NCBI GenBank assembly: GCA_019421975.1
Contig: JAHZEE010000088.1
Coordinates: forward strand, 1,955 to 6,987
Origin: Clostridiales bacterium
GTDB lineage: Bacteria; Bacillota; Clostridia; Oscillospirales; Oscillospiraceae
Direction of reading: 5' to 3'
DNA: 5,033 nucleotides
Under the pieces are notes generated by a model that was not told the DNA's origin, ran no database searches, and saw only the letters and a list, made by a program, of their open reading frames with translations. The translations under genes were made by a program, and so were the position numbers. Position 1 is the stretch's first letter. Every line of letters begins with the position of its first letter. This document shows positions 1 to 5,033 of the stretch, in pieces.

Positions 1-1117
1 ATCATGGATCTGATCCACGGGTATGCCGAAGAAGCGCGGTTTGGATTTGAGGAGGTCGTCTACCTGCTGCTCTTTGGGAAGCTGCCCAACAAGGAGCAGT
101 ATGATAAGTTCTGTGAGATTCTGTTGGGATGTATGACCCTTCCGCCCAATTTCACGGAGGATATGATTCTCAAACAGCCAAGCCGCAATATTATGAATAA
201 GCTTGCCCGCGCCGTGCTCGCTTTATACTCCACAGACGACGATCCGGACAATCTTTCTCTGGAAAATATTCTGCATCGAGCTGGTCGCCCGGTTCCCCAT
301 GATCGTCGCGCACGCCTACGCCGTCAAGCGCCACTATTTTGACTACGACAGCCTCTATCTGCACCGCCCGAAGGCCGGCTTGTCCCTGGCGGAGAACTTC
401 CTGCACGCGATCCGCAACGACCAGCGGTTCACCCAGGAGGAGGCGCGACTCTTGGATCTGTGCCTGGTGGTCCACGCCGAACACGGCGGCGGCAACAACT
501 CCACCTTTGCCTGCCGGGTGCTCTCCTCCACCGGCACCGACACCTACTCCGCCATTTCCGCAGCGGTCGGCTCCCTGAAGGGGCCGAAGCACGGCGGCGC
601 CAACCGTCAGGTCATGGCGCAGTTTGAGCAGATCAAGCAGCAGGTCCACCACTGGGACGACGACGACGAGGTGGCCGCCTTTTTGCGCCGGATCCTGCAA
701 AGGGAGGCGGGCGACCACACCGGGCTCATCTATGGTATGGGCCACGCCATCTATACGCTCTCCGACCCGCGGGCCGTGGTGCTGCGTCAGAATGCCCGCT
801 CTCTGGCGGAAAAGACCGGCCATCTGGAGGAATTCCAGCTTCTGGAGGCGGTCGAGCGCCTGACGCCGCAGGTCTTCTCCGAGGTGACCGGCAGCGACAA
901 GGCCATGTGCGCCAATGTGGACCTGTACTCCGGGCTTGTATATCAGATGATGAACATTCCGCCGGAGCTGTTCACGCCGCTCTTTGCCATCGCCCGCGTC
1001 AGCGGCTGGTGCGCACACCGCATTGAGGAGGTCATGACGGGCGGCAGAATCATCCGCCCCGCCTACAAATCGGTGGCGCCGCAGCAGATCTACCTGCCGA
1101 TGAATCAGCGCAGATAA
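1..1117 (+). pseudogene. Citrate synthase, 5'-truncated by window edge and frameshifted
   Basis: Citrate synthase condenses oxaloacetate with acetyl-CoA to citrate in the cytoplasm. The N-terminal piece is read in frame 1 (RFGFEEVVYLLLFGKLP, then LENIL). From about base 272 the homology continues in frame 2 (CIELVARFPMIVAHAY onward) to TAA at 1115-1117. Expected catalytic residues are present in frame 2: His in AEHGGGNNSTF (482-484), His in GPKHGGAN (590-592) and Asp in the DPR after GMGHAIYTLS (764-766). The conserved GWCAHRIEE and RIIRPAYK C-terminus is intact. About 372 codons are visible against a usual length near 450, so roughly 80 N-terminal residues lie before the window. The ATG at 4 is internal, not a start. 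If the frame break is real, translation runs out of frame and stops near 342, before the active site. A sequencing or assembly error is the main alternative. The family assignment is very secure; whether citrate or 2-methylcitrate is the product cannot be told. Confidence 0.9.
265..281 (+). other. Frameshift junction inside citrate synthase, apparent 8-nt deletion
   Basis: Frame 1 reads LENIL up to base 273 and frame 2 reads CIEL from base 272. Family members have about five residues between the Asn of EN and IEL (typically I/V-L-R-Q-C/S, recalled from the family, not aligned here). Here there is room for only 7 nt instead of 15. The missing 8 nt fit a deletion between two TGC triplets, one ending the Leu-Arg codons and one encoding Cys, leaving a single TGC at 272-274. 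The shift from frame 1 to frame 2 agrees with loss of 8 nt, but also with loss of 2 or 5 nt or gain of 1. Confidence 0.75.
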
Positions 1118-1118
1118 G

Positions 1119-1161
1119 AAAAAATCCCCTGTATCGGATCCATCGATACAGGGAATTTTTT
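1119..1161. terminator. Bidirectional intrinsic terminator between convergent genes
   Basis: A perfect 10-bp stem, CCCTGTATCG (1127-1136) with CGATACAGGG (1144-1153), encloses a 7-nt loop. It has six T on the 3' side (1156-1161) and six A on the 5' side (1119-1124). The same hairpin therefore carries a U-tract on either strand. It starts 2 nt after the citrate synthase stop and lies about 20 nt beyond the stop of the minus-strand DUF1540-like gene, so it probably ends both transcripts. Confidence 0.9.
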
Positions 1162-1174
1162 CGTCTGGCAGGTC

Positions 1175-1345
1175 TTACTTCTTCTGGAAAGACATGCAGT
1201 CGGTGCACTGGTCAACCGTCGGATTCATCTCGTGCGTACCGATCATGATTTTGTCCAGAGAGCAGTAGTTCTCTGCGTTGCAGTGATGCGCACACTGAGA
1301 AACGGTGCACTCAATGCACTTATTGGCCTTGGTCATGCAGCTCAT
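1175..1345 (-). CDS. DUF1540-like cysteine-rich small protein
   Basis: This 56-residue protein has eight cysteines (3, 10, 13, 18, 22, 28, 47, 50). The order CxxCxVxxC, then CSLDKIxIG, then TxxCxxCxSF matches my recollection of the DUF1540 pattern found in Firmicutes, where the cysteines probably bind a metal such as zinc. The molecular role of the family is unknown. There is no signal peptide or membrane segment, so it is predicted cytoplasmic. The start was placed at the ATG beginning MSCMTKANK because a strong Shine-Dalgarno, AGAAGGGGGA (1353-1362 on the minus strand), lies 7 nt upstream. The open frame extends upstream to an ATG at 1408, but those 21 extra residues would read through the RBS and look unlike the family. 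The gene is monocistronic, convergent with citrate synthase and divergent from the sigma-54 activator. I see no confident promoter for it. Confidence 0.85.
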   Translation of the reverse strand: MSCMTKANKCIECTVSQCAHHCNAENYCSLDKIMIGTHEMNPTVDQCTDCMSFQKK

Positions 1346-1352
1346 GGTCTTA

Positions 1353-1362
1353 TCCCCCTTCT
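1353..1362 (-). promoter_or_regulatory. Shine-Dalgarno that fixes the DUF1540-like start
   Basis: On the minus strand AGAAGGGGGA sits 7 nt before the ATG at 1345-1343. It is inside the longer open frame that begins at 1408, which favours the short 56-residue product. Confidence 0.8.
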
Positions 1363-1629
1363 TTCTGAAGTCTAATGCTAGTATGTCCACTGCCGCGGAG
1401 AGTATCACTGGAAATATCCTTCACACTTTCTAAGTCATAGCTGCAGAATTTTCATTCACAGAGAAATATCTGATTTCCATGTTTTTTCGAGGCTTTTTGA
1501 AGCCGGATGCTGCATTCCAATCATCTGTCGCATTCTATTTTGCCACTTTTCTTCATCAATCTTGCAGTTTTAATCAAAATGCGCAAATGTGCTTCCATAT
1601 AAAAATCAAATGACCGTCAGATCCCTACA

Positions 1630-1657
1630 TTGAAATTTTTTAAAAATATGATATACT
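1630..1657 (+). promoter_or_regulatory. Sigma-A-type promoter of the sigma-54 activator gene
   Basis: TTGAAA (1630-1635) and TATACT (1652-1657) are separated by 16 nt in an AT-rich tract. Each hexamer is close to the TTGACA/TATAAT consensus. The predicted start of transcription is near 1664, giving a leader of about 65 nt before the ATG at 1730. This suggests that the regulator is made constitutively by the housekeeping polymerase while its target uses sigma-54. Confidence 0.7.
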
Positions 1658-1729
1658 AATAAAAACTTACTCCCTAAAATTTTCTTTGTGCGGCGGCGTT
1701 TTTAGAAATAACCATGGCGGAGGAATTCT

Positions 1730-3376
1730 ATGGAACGGGACATCAGATTTAACTCTATTTATGAAGCACAGCTAAAAACTGCCTGGACAAAATTCATACA
1801 TGGAGAGGAATATGACTTTTCACATGTTCGTCCGATCATTTTTGACTCCTGGAAACGAAGTCGGGACTACCATGTAAACCCGGTTCAGCCGGAACACAGG
1901 GGGTTGGACCAGAGGGAGGTAAAATCATTATTAGCGCAAAATATCTCCCTGCTCCGCGCCGCACGCCCCCACCTGATGAAGATCTACTCCCTTCTGGAGC
2001 GGACCGGATACTATATCTATCTGTGCGACCGCAACGGCTATATCCTCGACAATGACGCGCTTCTGTCCGAGCGGGATCCCAGCCTTGTGGTCGGGGCAGA
2101 CCGCAGCGAAAGGAATGTGGGAACCAACGCCATCGGGACTGCACTGGCAGTGGGTATGCCCATCCAGATCTGGGGCGAGGAGCACTACATACAGGGCCAT
2201 AAGCCATACACCTGCACCGGCGCGCCCATTCACGATCCCAACGGCAGGATCATCGGCTGTCTGAGCTTTACGGGCACCAAGGACTCCGTCCAGGAGCACA
2301 CGCTGTCGACCATTGTCGCCACAGTCGGAAACATTGAGATGGAGCTGGCGCGGCAGAGCGCCTTTCACCCCGTCCAGCGCCAAAGCGCCTCCTATCACCT
2401 CTCCGACATCGTGGGCGAAAGTCCCAGCATTCTGGAGGCCAAACGGCTGGCACAGCAGGTGGCAAGGACCACGGCGCCCGTCCTGATCTTTGGAGAAAGC
2501 GGCACGGGCAAGGAGGTCTTTGCCCAATCGATTCACAACGCGGGCGCGCAGAGCTGCGGTCCCTTTATTGCAGTCAACTGCGGCGCCATCCCCCCAAATC
2601 TGATTGAGAGCGAGCTGTTCGGCTATGCCAGCGGCGCTTTTACCGGCGCCAGCAAGGGCGGGAAAATCGGGAAGCTGGAGGCCGCCTCCGGCGGCACGCT
2701 CTTTCTGGATGAGATTGAGAGTATGCCGCTCACCGTACAGGTGGCGCTTCTGCGTGCGCTCTCTGAGCAGGCGGTCACCCCCATCGGCGCATTGGAGGAG
2801 GTCCCGATCAACTGCCGGGTGATCTCGGCCACCAAAAAGGACCTGCTGGCCGAATCCGATGCAGGCCGGTTCCGGGAGGATCTGTACTTCCGGCTCAATG
2901 TGGTGCAGCTGAAGCTGCCGCCCCTGCGGGAGCGTCCCAGCGACATCAGGCTGCTCGCCGTGACCTATCTGAAAAAATTTGCAGTCCAATTCGGCCTGAC
3001 GAACATCCACGCAGATGAGAGCTTCTTCCAGGCGCTGGAGGCCTATACCTGGCGCGGGAATGTGCGGGAGCTGCAGAATGTGCTGGAGAGCGTCATCGCA
3101 CTGGCAGAGCGCGAGCGCACGCTGACGGCGGAGGACCTCCCCATCAAAATCCGGATCAGCCCCCAGACCCAGAGGGCCAATGAGGGCCGCGCACCGCTGC
3201 TTTCCGCCGGCGACATTCCGAATCACGCCGGTAAAAATCTGAAGGAAATTGAATTTCAGGTCATTCAGACAGAGCTCAGCCGCTTCAACGGCAATATCAT
3301 CAAGGCTGCGCGAAACCTGGGCATTGCCCGCAGCACCCTCTATCTCAGAATGAAAAAGTATAATATTGCGCTTTGA
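1730..3376 (+). CDS. GAF-domain sigma-54-dependent transcriptional activator (AcoR/AdhR-like)
   Basis: This 548-residue bacterial enhancer-binding protein would activate sigma-54 RNA polymerase by ATP-driven remodelling. Residues 1-85 form an N-terminal region with SWKRSRDYHVNP (40-51). A GAF-like sensor of the AcoR type spans about 86-206, with ERNVGTNAIGTAL (127-139), the WGEEHY block (148-153) and CTGAPIHDPNGRIIG (162-176). The AAA+ domain spans about 224-455: Walker A GESGTGKE (255-262), GAFTGA loop (302-307), Walker B GGTLFLDE (321-328), FREDLYFRLN (381-390) and WRGNVRELQN (441-450). A Fis-type helix-turn-helix lies at 503-546 (NIIKAARNLGIARSTLYLRMKKY). There is no receiver domain, so a small ligand rather than phosphorylation is likely. 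The start is supported by GGAGG (1719-1723), 6 nt before the ATG. The adjacent downstream sigma-54 promoter and alcohol dehydrogenase point to local control of alcohol/aldehyde metabolism. The ligand is unknown. The first 120 nt after the start are about 38% GC, well below the rest. Confidence 0.95.
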   Translation: MERDIRFNSIYEAQLKTAWTKFIHGEEYDFSHVRPIIFDSWKRSRDYHVNPVQPEHRGLDQREVKSLLAQNISLLRAARPHLMKIYSLLERTGYYIYLCDRNGYILDNDALLSERDPSLVVGADRSERNVGTNAIGTALAVGMPIQIWGEEHYIQGHKPYTCTGAPIHDPNGRIIGCLSFTGTKDSVQEHTLSTIVATVGNIEMELARQSAFHPVQRQSASYHLSDIVGESPSILEAKRLAQQVARTTAPVLIFGESGTGKEVFAQSIHNAGAQSCGPFIAVNCGAIPPNLIESELFGYASGAFTGASKGGKIGKLEAASGGTLFLDEIESMPLTVQVALLRALSEQAVTPIGALEEVPINCRVISATKKDLLAESDAGRFREDLYFRLNVVQLKLPPLRERPSDIRLLAVTYLKKFAVQFGLTNIHADESFFQALEAYTWRGNVRELQNVLESVIALAERERTLTAEDLPIKIRISPQTQRANEGRAPLLSAGDIPNHAGKNLKEIEFQVIQTELSRFNGNIIKAARNLGIARSTLYLRMKKYNIAL

Positions 3377-3386
3377 TCCAAATGCA

Positions 3387-3433
3387 GGCCCCCTCCGCAG
3401 CTCACCCAGAGCCGCGGAGGGGGCCTTTATTTG
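3387..3433 (+). terminator. Strong intrinsic terminator after the activator gene
   Basis: GGCCCCCTCCGC (3387-3398) pairs perfectly with GCGGAGGGGGCC (3414-3425). A further 4-bp inner stem, GCTC/GAGC (3400-3403 with 3409-3412), closes a 5-nt loop after a 1x1 mismatch. TTTATTTG follows. It begins 10 nt after the TGA at 3374-3376. It insulates the alcohol dehydrogenase gene from read-through, so that gene should depend on its own sigma-54 promoter. Confidence 0.92.
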
Positions 3434-3495
3434 TCCGACTGACTCTCTCATTTTCGGACACTGTCTCGGTTTCGGACACTTTTTGTCCGAAACCG
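3432..3495. promoter_or_regulatory. Putative upstream activating sequences: four TGTCCGA sites
   Basis: The heptamer TGTCCGA or its complement TCGGACA occurs four times in 59 nt: TGTCCGA at 3432-3438, TCGGACA at 3454-3460 and 3472-3478, and TGTCCGA at 3484-3490. Copies 2 and 3 lie in an 11-nt direct repeat, TTTCGGACACT (3452-3462 and 3470-3480), offset by 18 nt. An additional TGTC at 3462-3465 faces the GACA of copy 3. The cluster sits about 200-255 nt upstream of the -24 element, a normal distance for enhancer sites of sigma-54 activators. It is the best candidate binding region for the GAF-AAA+-Fis protein encoded just upstream. The pairing of half-sites is uncertain. Confidence 0.7.
3467..3495. 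repeat. Perfect 12-bp inverted repeat with 5-nt spacer
   Basis: CGGTTTCGGACA (3467-3478) and TGTCCGAAACCG (3484-3495) are exact reverse complements around CTTTT. It contains operator copies 3 and 4. No T-tract follows on either strand, so it is more likely a dyad protein-binding site than a second terminator. Confidence 0.85.
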
Positions 3496-3611
3496 GGCGG
3501 CGCCTCCGGCATCTTTTGGCAGAATTACCACAAATGAAGGTATTTGTACTTTTAATGTCAGCACCCTGCACAACGGCCTTGCCGTCTGCGCTTTTCCGCA
3601 TGGATTCAGCC

Positions 3612-3656
3612 TTTTTTCATTTTTCCGAGGATCTCTTCCAAAAAAAATTCTTTTTT
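3612..3656. other. A/T tracts in rough helical phase between enhancer sites and promoter
   Basis: Runs of T6 (3612-3617), T5 (3620-3624), A8 (3640-3647) and T6 (3651-3656) lie between the operator cluster and the -24 element. The centres of the last three are about 21 and 10 nt apart, close to whole helical turns. Such tracts can curve DNA and could help loop the enhancer-bound activator onto the promoter. Function is inferred. Confidence 0.45.
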
Positions 3657-3686
3657 CCGTCTGCCGTGGGACAGGCTTACCCAGAA

Positions 3687-3703
3687 TTGGCACGCGGTTT
3701 GCT
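3687..3703 (+). promoter_or_regulatory. Sigma-54 (-24/-12) promoter of the alcohol dehydrogenase gene
   Basis: TTGGCACGCGGTTTGCT matches the sigma-54 consensus TTGGCACG-N4-TTGCW essentially perfectly. The invariant GG (3689-3690) and GC (3701-3702) are separated by exactly 10 nt. Transcription should start near A3714, giving a leader of about 47 nt. It lies upstream of the alcohol dehydrogenase gene and downstream of a sigma-54 activator gene, so sequence and context agree. Confidence 0.93.
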
Positions 3704-3747
3704 TTATGGTTTTATAGGCGCAGCAAATCTGCCGCGTGAAATGATCG

Positions 3748-3760
3748 AAGGAAAGAAAGG
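3748..3760 (+). promoter_or_regulatory. Tandem Shine-Dalgarno elements, two possible ADH starts
   Basis: AGGA at 3749-3752 is 8 nt before the ATG at 3761, and AGGA at 3758-3761 is 8 nt before the in-frame ATG at 3770. The second site overlaps the first start codon. The two starts differ by three residues (MTT before MFRNVAQ), and the sequence alone does not decide between them. Confidence 0.6.
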
Positions 3761-4981
3761 ATGACCACTATGTTCAGAAATGTTGCACAGCTCCCTTTGG
3801 ATTACCAGCTCTTTAAAGACCGCAGAAGCGTCTTCAACTGGAGCCCCTCCGGCTCTGTGATTTTCGGATTCGGCGCGGTGGAGAAGGTCGGCGAGGAAGT
3901 GAAACGCATGGGCGGCAAACGCGTCGTCGTCGTTACAGATCAGGGCCTGGTAAAGGCCGGCGTCGTGGCCATTGTGGAAGAGGCGCTGCAGAAGGCCGGC
4001 ATCGAAACCACGGTCTTTGACGCGTGCGAGGCAAACCCCTCGGTTGAGACGGTGGAAAAGGTCGCCGTGCTGGCAAAGAACGCCGATGTCCTGATCGGTG
4101 TGGGCGGCGGCTCTGCCATCGATCCGGCAAAGGCAGCCGCCATCCTGGCCACCAACGCCGGCAACATCCGCGACTACGAGGGCTGCGATCTGTTTCCCAA
4201 CGCGCCCCTGCCCGTCATCGCCATCCCCACCGCCGCCGGCACAGGCGCCGAGACGACCCCCTTTGCCGTCGTCACCGATGTCCAGAAGGAGTGGAAAATG
4301 GCCATCGGCGGCTCTTATAACATCGTCCCGCTGGCAATCTGCGATCCGGGCCTCACCATGTCCCTGCCGCCCATGTTCACAGCCGCCACAGGAATGGATG
4401 CGCTGACCCACGCCATTGAGGGCTTCACCTCCCGGGCCTCTGAGCCCATCTCCGATGCGCTGCTCTCCCAGGCAATCCGCCTGATTGCCGGCGCGCTGCG
4501 CCGCGCCACCTTCAACGGCGCCAACGACAAGGACGCCCGCTATGACATGATGATGGGCAGCATGATGGCCGGTATGGGCTTTACCAACACCATCCTCGGC
4601 ATCTCCCACTCCATGGCGCATCCGCTCGGCGCCATCTTCGGCGTTCCCCACGGCGTGGGCAATGCAATCTGCCTGCCCGTCATCATGCAGTTCAACATGG
4701 CCTCCAATCCGGAAAAATTTGCCCAGATCGCCGCGCTGTTCGGAAAGGATATCGCCGGACTGGATGTCATGAGCGCCGCCCAGCTCGGCGTCGACTGTGT
4801 CTTTGACCTGGTCAACGATCTGCCCATCCCGCCGCTGTCCAAATACGGCGTCACGGAGGCCGCCATCGACCATCTGTCCGAGGAGGCCATGAAGGGCGGC
4901 GACCGCGGCACCAATCCCCGCGCCACCACCATTGAGGATTTCCAGGTTCTGTACAGAGAGTGCCTGGAAGTAAAAGCGTGA
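3761..4981 (+). CDS. Iron-containing alcohol dehydrogenase (FucO-like, group III)
   Basis: This 406-residue cytoplasmic oxidoreductase probably interconverts an aldehyde or ketone and an alcohol with NAD(H). The N-terminal Rossmann-like half has VVVVTD (55-60), where Asp60 aligns with the Asp that favours NAD over NADP in E. coli FucO, and GGGSAIDPAKA (115-125). PTAAGTGAETTPFAVVTD (156-173) is the first family signature. The C-terminal helical half carries the metal site: Asp213 and His217 in GMDALTHAIE, His283 in GISHSMAHPLG and His297 in VPHGVGNAICLP. His287 is the other conserved histidine. All four ligands are present. The C-terminal TNPRATTIEDFQVLY resembles FucO. It is about 20 residues longer than FucO, mostly at the N-terminus (LPLDYQLFKDRRSVFNWSPSG). 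ATG 3770 is an equally good start, giving 403 residues. It is driven by the sigma-54 promoter at 3687 and probably controlled by the activator gene upstream. The substrate is undetermined. Confidence 0.95.
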   Translation: MTTMFRNVAQLPLDYQLFKDRRSVFNWSPSGSVIFGFGAVEKVGEEVKRMGGKRVVVVTDQGLVKAGVVAIVEEALQKAGIETTVFDACEANPSVETVEKVAVLAKNADVLIGVGGGSAIDPAKAAAILATNAGNIRDYEGCDLFPNAPLPVIAIPTAAGTGAETTPFAVVTDVQKEWKMAIGGSYNIVPLAICDPGLTMSLPPMFTAATGMDALTHAIEGFTSRASEPISDALLSQAIRLIAGALRRATFNGANDKDARYDMMMGSMMAGMGFTNTILGISHSMAHPLGAIFGVPHGVGNAICLPVIMQFNMASNPEKFAQIAALFGKDIAGLDVMSAAQLGVDCVFDLVNDLPIPPLSKYGVTEAAIDHLSEEAMKGGDRGTNPRATTIEDFQVLYRECLEVKA

Positions 4982-4996
4982 TTTCAAAACTGACAT

Positions 4997-5003
4997 AAAG
5001 GAG
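4997..5003 (+). promoter_or_regulatory. Ribosome binding site of the next gene
   Basis: AAAGGAG lies 10 nt before the ATG at 5014, in the 32-nt gap after the alcohol dehydrogenase stop. No terminator is seen in the gap, which suggests a shared transcript. Confidence 0.75.
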
Positions 5004-5013
5004 CGCGATTGAA

Positions 5014-5033
5014 ATGAAACGATACGATGCCTA
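5014..5033 (+). CDS. Start of an unidentified gene, cut by window end
   Basis: An ATG with a good RBS opens a frame reading MKRYDA before the window ends. Six residues are too few to identify a family. It follows the alcohol dehydrogenase by 32 nt in the same orientation with no hairpin between, so it is probably in the same sigma-54-controlled operon. Confidence 0.65.

Larger units (their letters stand above)
1346..1729. other. AT-rich divergent intergenic region
   Basis: This 384-nt spacer separates the minus-strand DUF1540-like gene from the plus-strand activator gene. It is visibly AT-rich compared with the genes around it. I see the DUF1540-like RBS at its left end and a housekeeping promoter plus leader at its right end (1630-1729). 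Between about 1420 and 1625 I find no convincing ORF, RNA gene or strong hairpin. A 5-bp stem at 1491-1504 (GGCTT/AAGCC) is too weak to call. No TGTCCGA operator copy is seen here, so there is no visible sign that the activator controls its own gene. Confidence 0.7.

Noticed and set aside
191..1018. 275-codon minus-strand frame over citrate synthase
   Set aside because: It is a shadow of the citrate synthase coding strand, whose catalytic motifs are clear. It has no plausible domain.
1380..1406. Minus-strand promoter for the DUF1540-like gene (CATACT or GATACT as -10)
   Set aside because: Neither candidate has a recognisable -35 element at the right distance, so it is not called.
1598..1603. 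Alternative -10 box TATAAA upstream of the activator
   Set aside because: No acceptable -35 hexamer lies 16-18 nt upstream. The pair at 1630-1657 is clearly better.
1714..1752. 12-codon ORF overlapping the activator start, a possible upstream control peptide
   Set aside because: Its ATG has no Shine-Dalgarno and the activator's own GGAGG lies inside it. It is probably chance.
3467..3495. Second intrinsic terminator
   Set aside because: The dyad is perfect but no T-tract follows on either strand, and a strong terminator already lies just upstream.
1931..3601. 556-codon open frame on the minus strand opposite the activator gene
   Set aside because: It is an antisense shadow of a GC-rich gene. 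The plus strand has clear family motifs over its whole length, and the antisense product shows no recognisable domain.
3718..3735. Small stem-loop in the ADH leader as a riboswitch or attenuator
   Set aside because: There are only about 4-6 pairs with a bulge, and no conserved riboswitch core. The 47-nt leader is too short for a known aptamer plus switch.
3366..3764. 132-codon plus-strand frame spanning the activator-ADH spacer
   Set aside because: It overlaps the terminator, operator repeats and sigma-54 promoter, lacks an RBS, and its product resembles no family I know.
3704..4996. 430-codon open frame on the minus strand opposite the alcohol dehydrogenase
   Set aside because: It covers the Fe-ADH gene almost exactly, is rich in low-complexity Gly/Ala/His/Asp and has no family signature. 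It is a by-product of codon bias.
1..5033. CRISPR arrays, tRNA or rRNA genes, insertion sequences, phage attachment sites
   Set aside because: No regularly spaced long repeats, cloverleaf-like structures, transposase motifs or terminal inverted repeats were seen.

Overview
The window looks like a chromosomal segment of a fairly GC-rich anaerobic Clostridia-type Firmicute, possibly an Oscillospiraceae-like gut bacterium. That is inference. It rests on the clostridial style of the citrate synthase (AEHGGGNNSTF and GPKHGGAN motifs), a cysteine-rich DUF1540-type miniprotein, strong purine Shine-Dalgarno sites, GC-rich genes separated by AT-rich spacers, and a GAF-type sigma-54 activator beside an iron-dependent alcohol dehydrogenase. 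I cannot name the species.

Layout. (1) Bases 1-1117 (+) carry the 3' part of a citrate synthase gene. Its reading frame is broken at about 271-274, where some 8 nt appear to be missing compared with the family. GC content also jumps there, from about 48% to about 65%. (2) Bases 1119-1161 form a bidirectional intrinsic terminator shared with a convergent gene. (3) Bases 1175-1345 (-) encode a 56-residue, eight-cysteine DUF1540-like protein. (4) Bases 1346-1729 are an AT-rich divergent spacer with a good housekeeping-type promoter (1630-1657) for the next gene. (5) Bases 1730-3376 (+) encode an AcoR/AdhR-like sigma-54 enhancer-binding protein: N-terminal region, GAF-like sensor, AAA+ domain with GAFTGA, and Fis-type HTH. 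A strong terminator follows. (6) Bases 3377-3760 are a regulatory spacer with four copies of TGTCCGA/TCGGACA, AT tracts in rough helical phase, and a textbook -24/-12 sigma-54 promoter at 3687-3703. (7) Bases 3761-4981 (+) encode a FucO-like iron-containing alcohol dehydrogenase. (8) Bases 5014-5033 are the start of another gene with its own RBS, 32 nt downstream and probably co-transcribed.

The main biological story is a self-contained alcohol/aldehyde control circuit. A constitutively transcribed GAF-AAA+-Fis activator would bind the TGTCCGA array about 200-255 bp upstream of the sigma-54 promoter. It would then loop over the AT-tract region and fire the alcohol dehydrogenase gene and whatever follows it. 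Each component is visible in the sequence. The ligand, the binding-site assignment and the ADH substrate are inferred. The general architecture resembles the AdhR/SigL control of alcohol dehydrogenases known in solventogenic clostridia, so the concept is not new, but the operator arrangement deserves a check.
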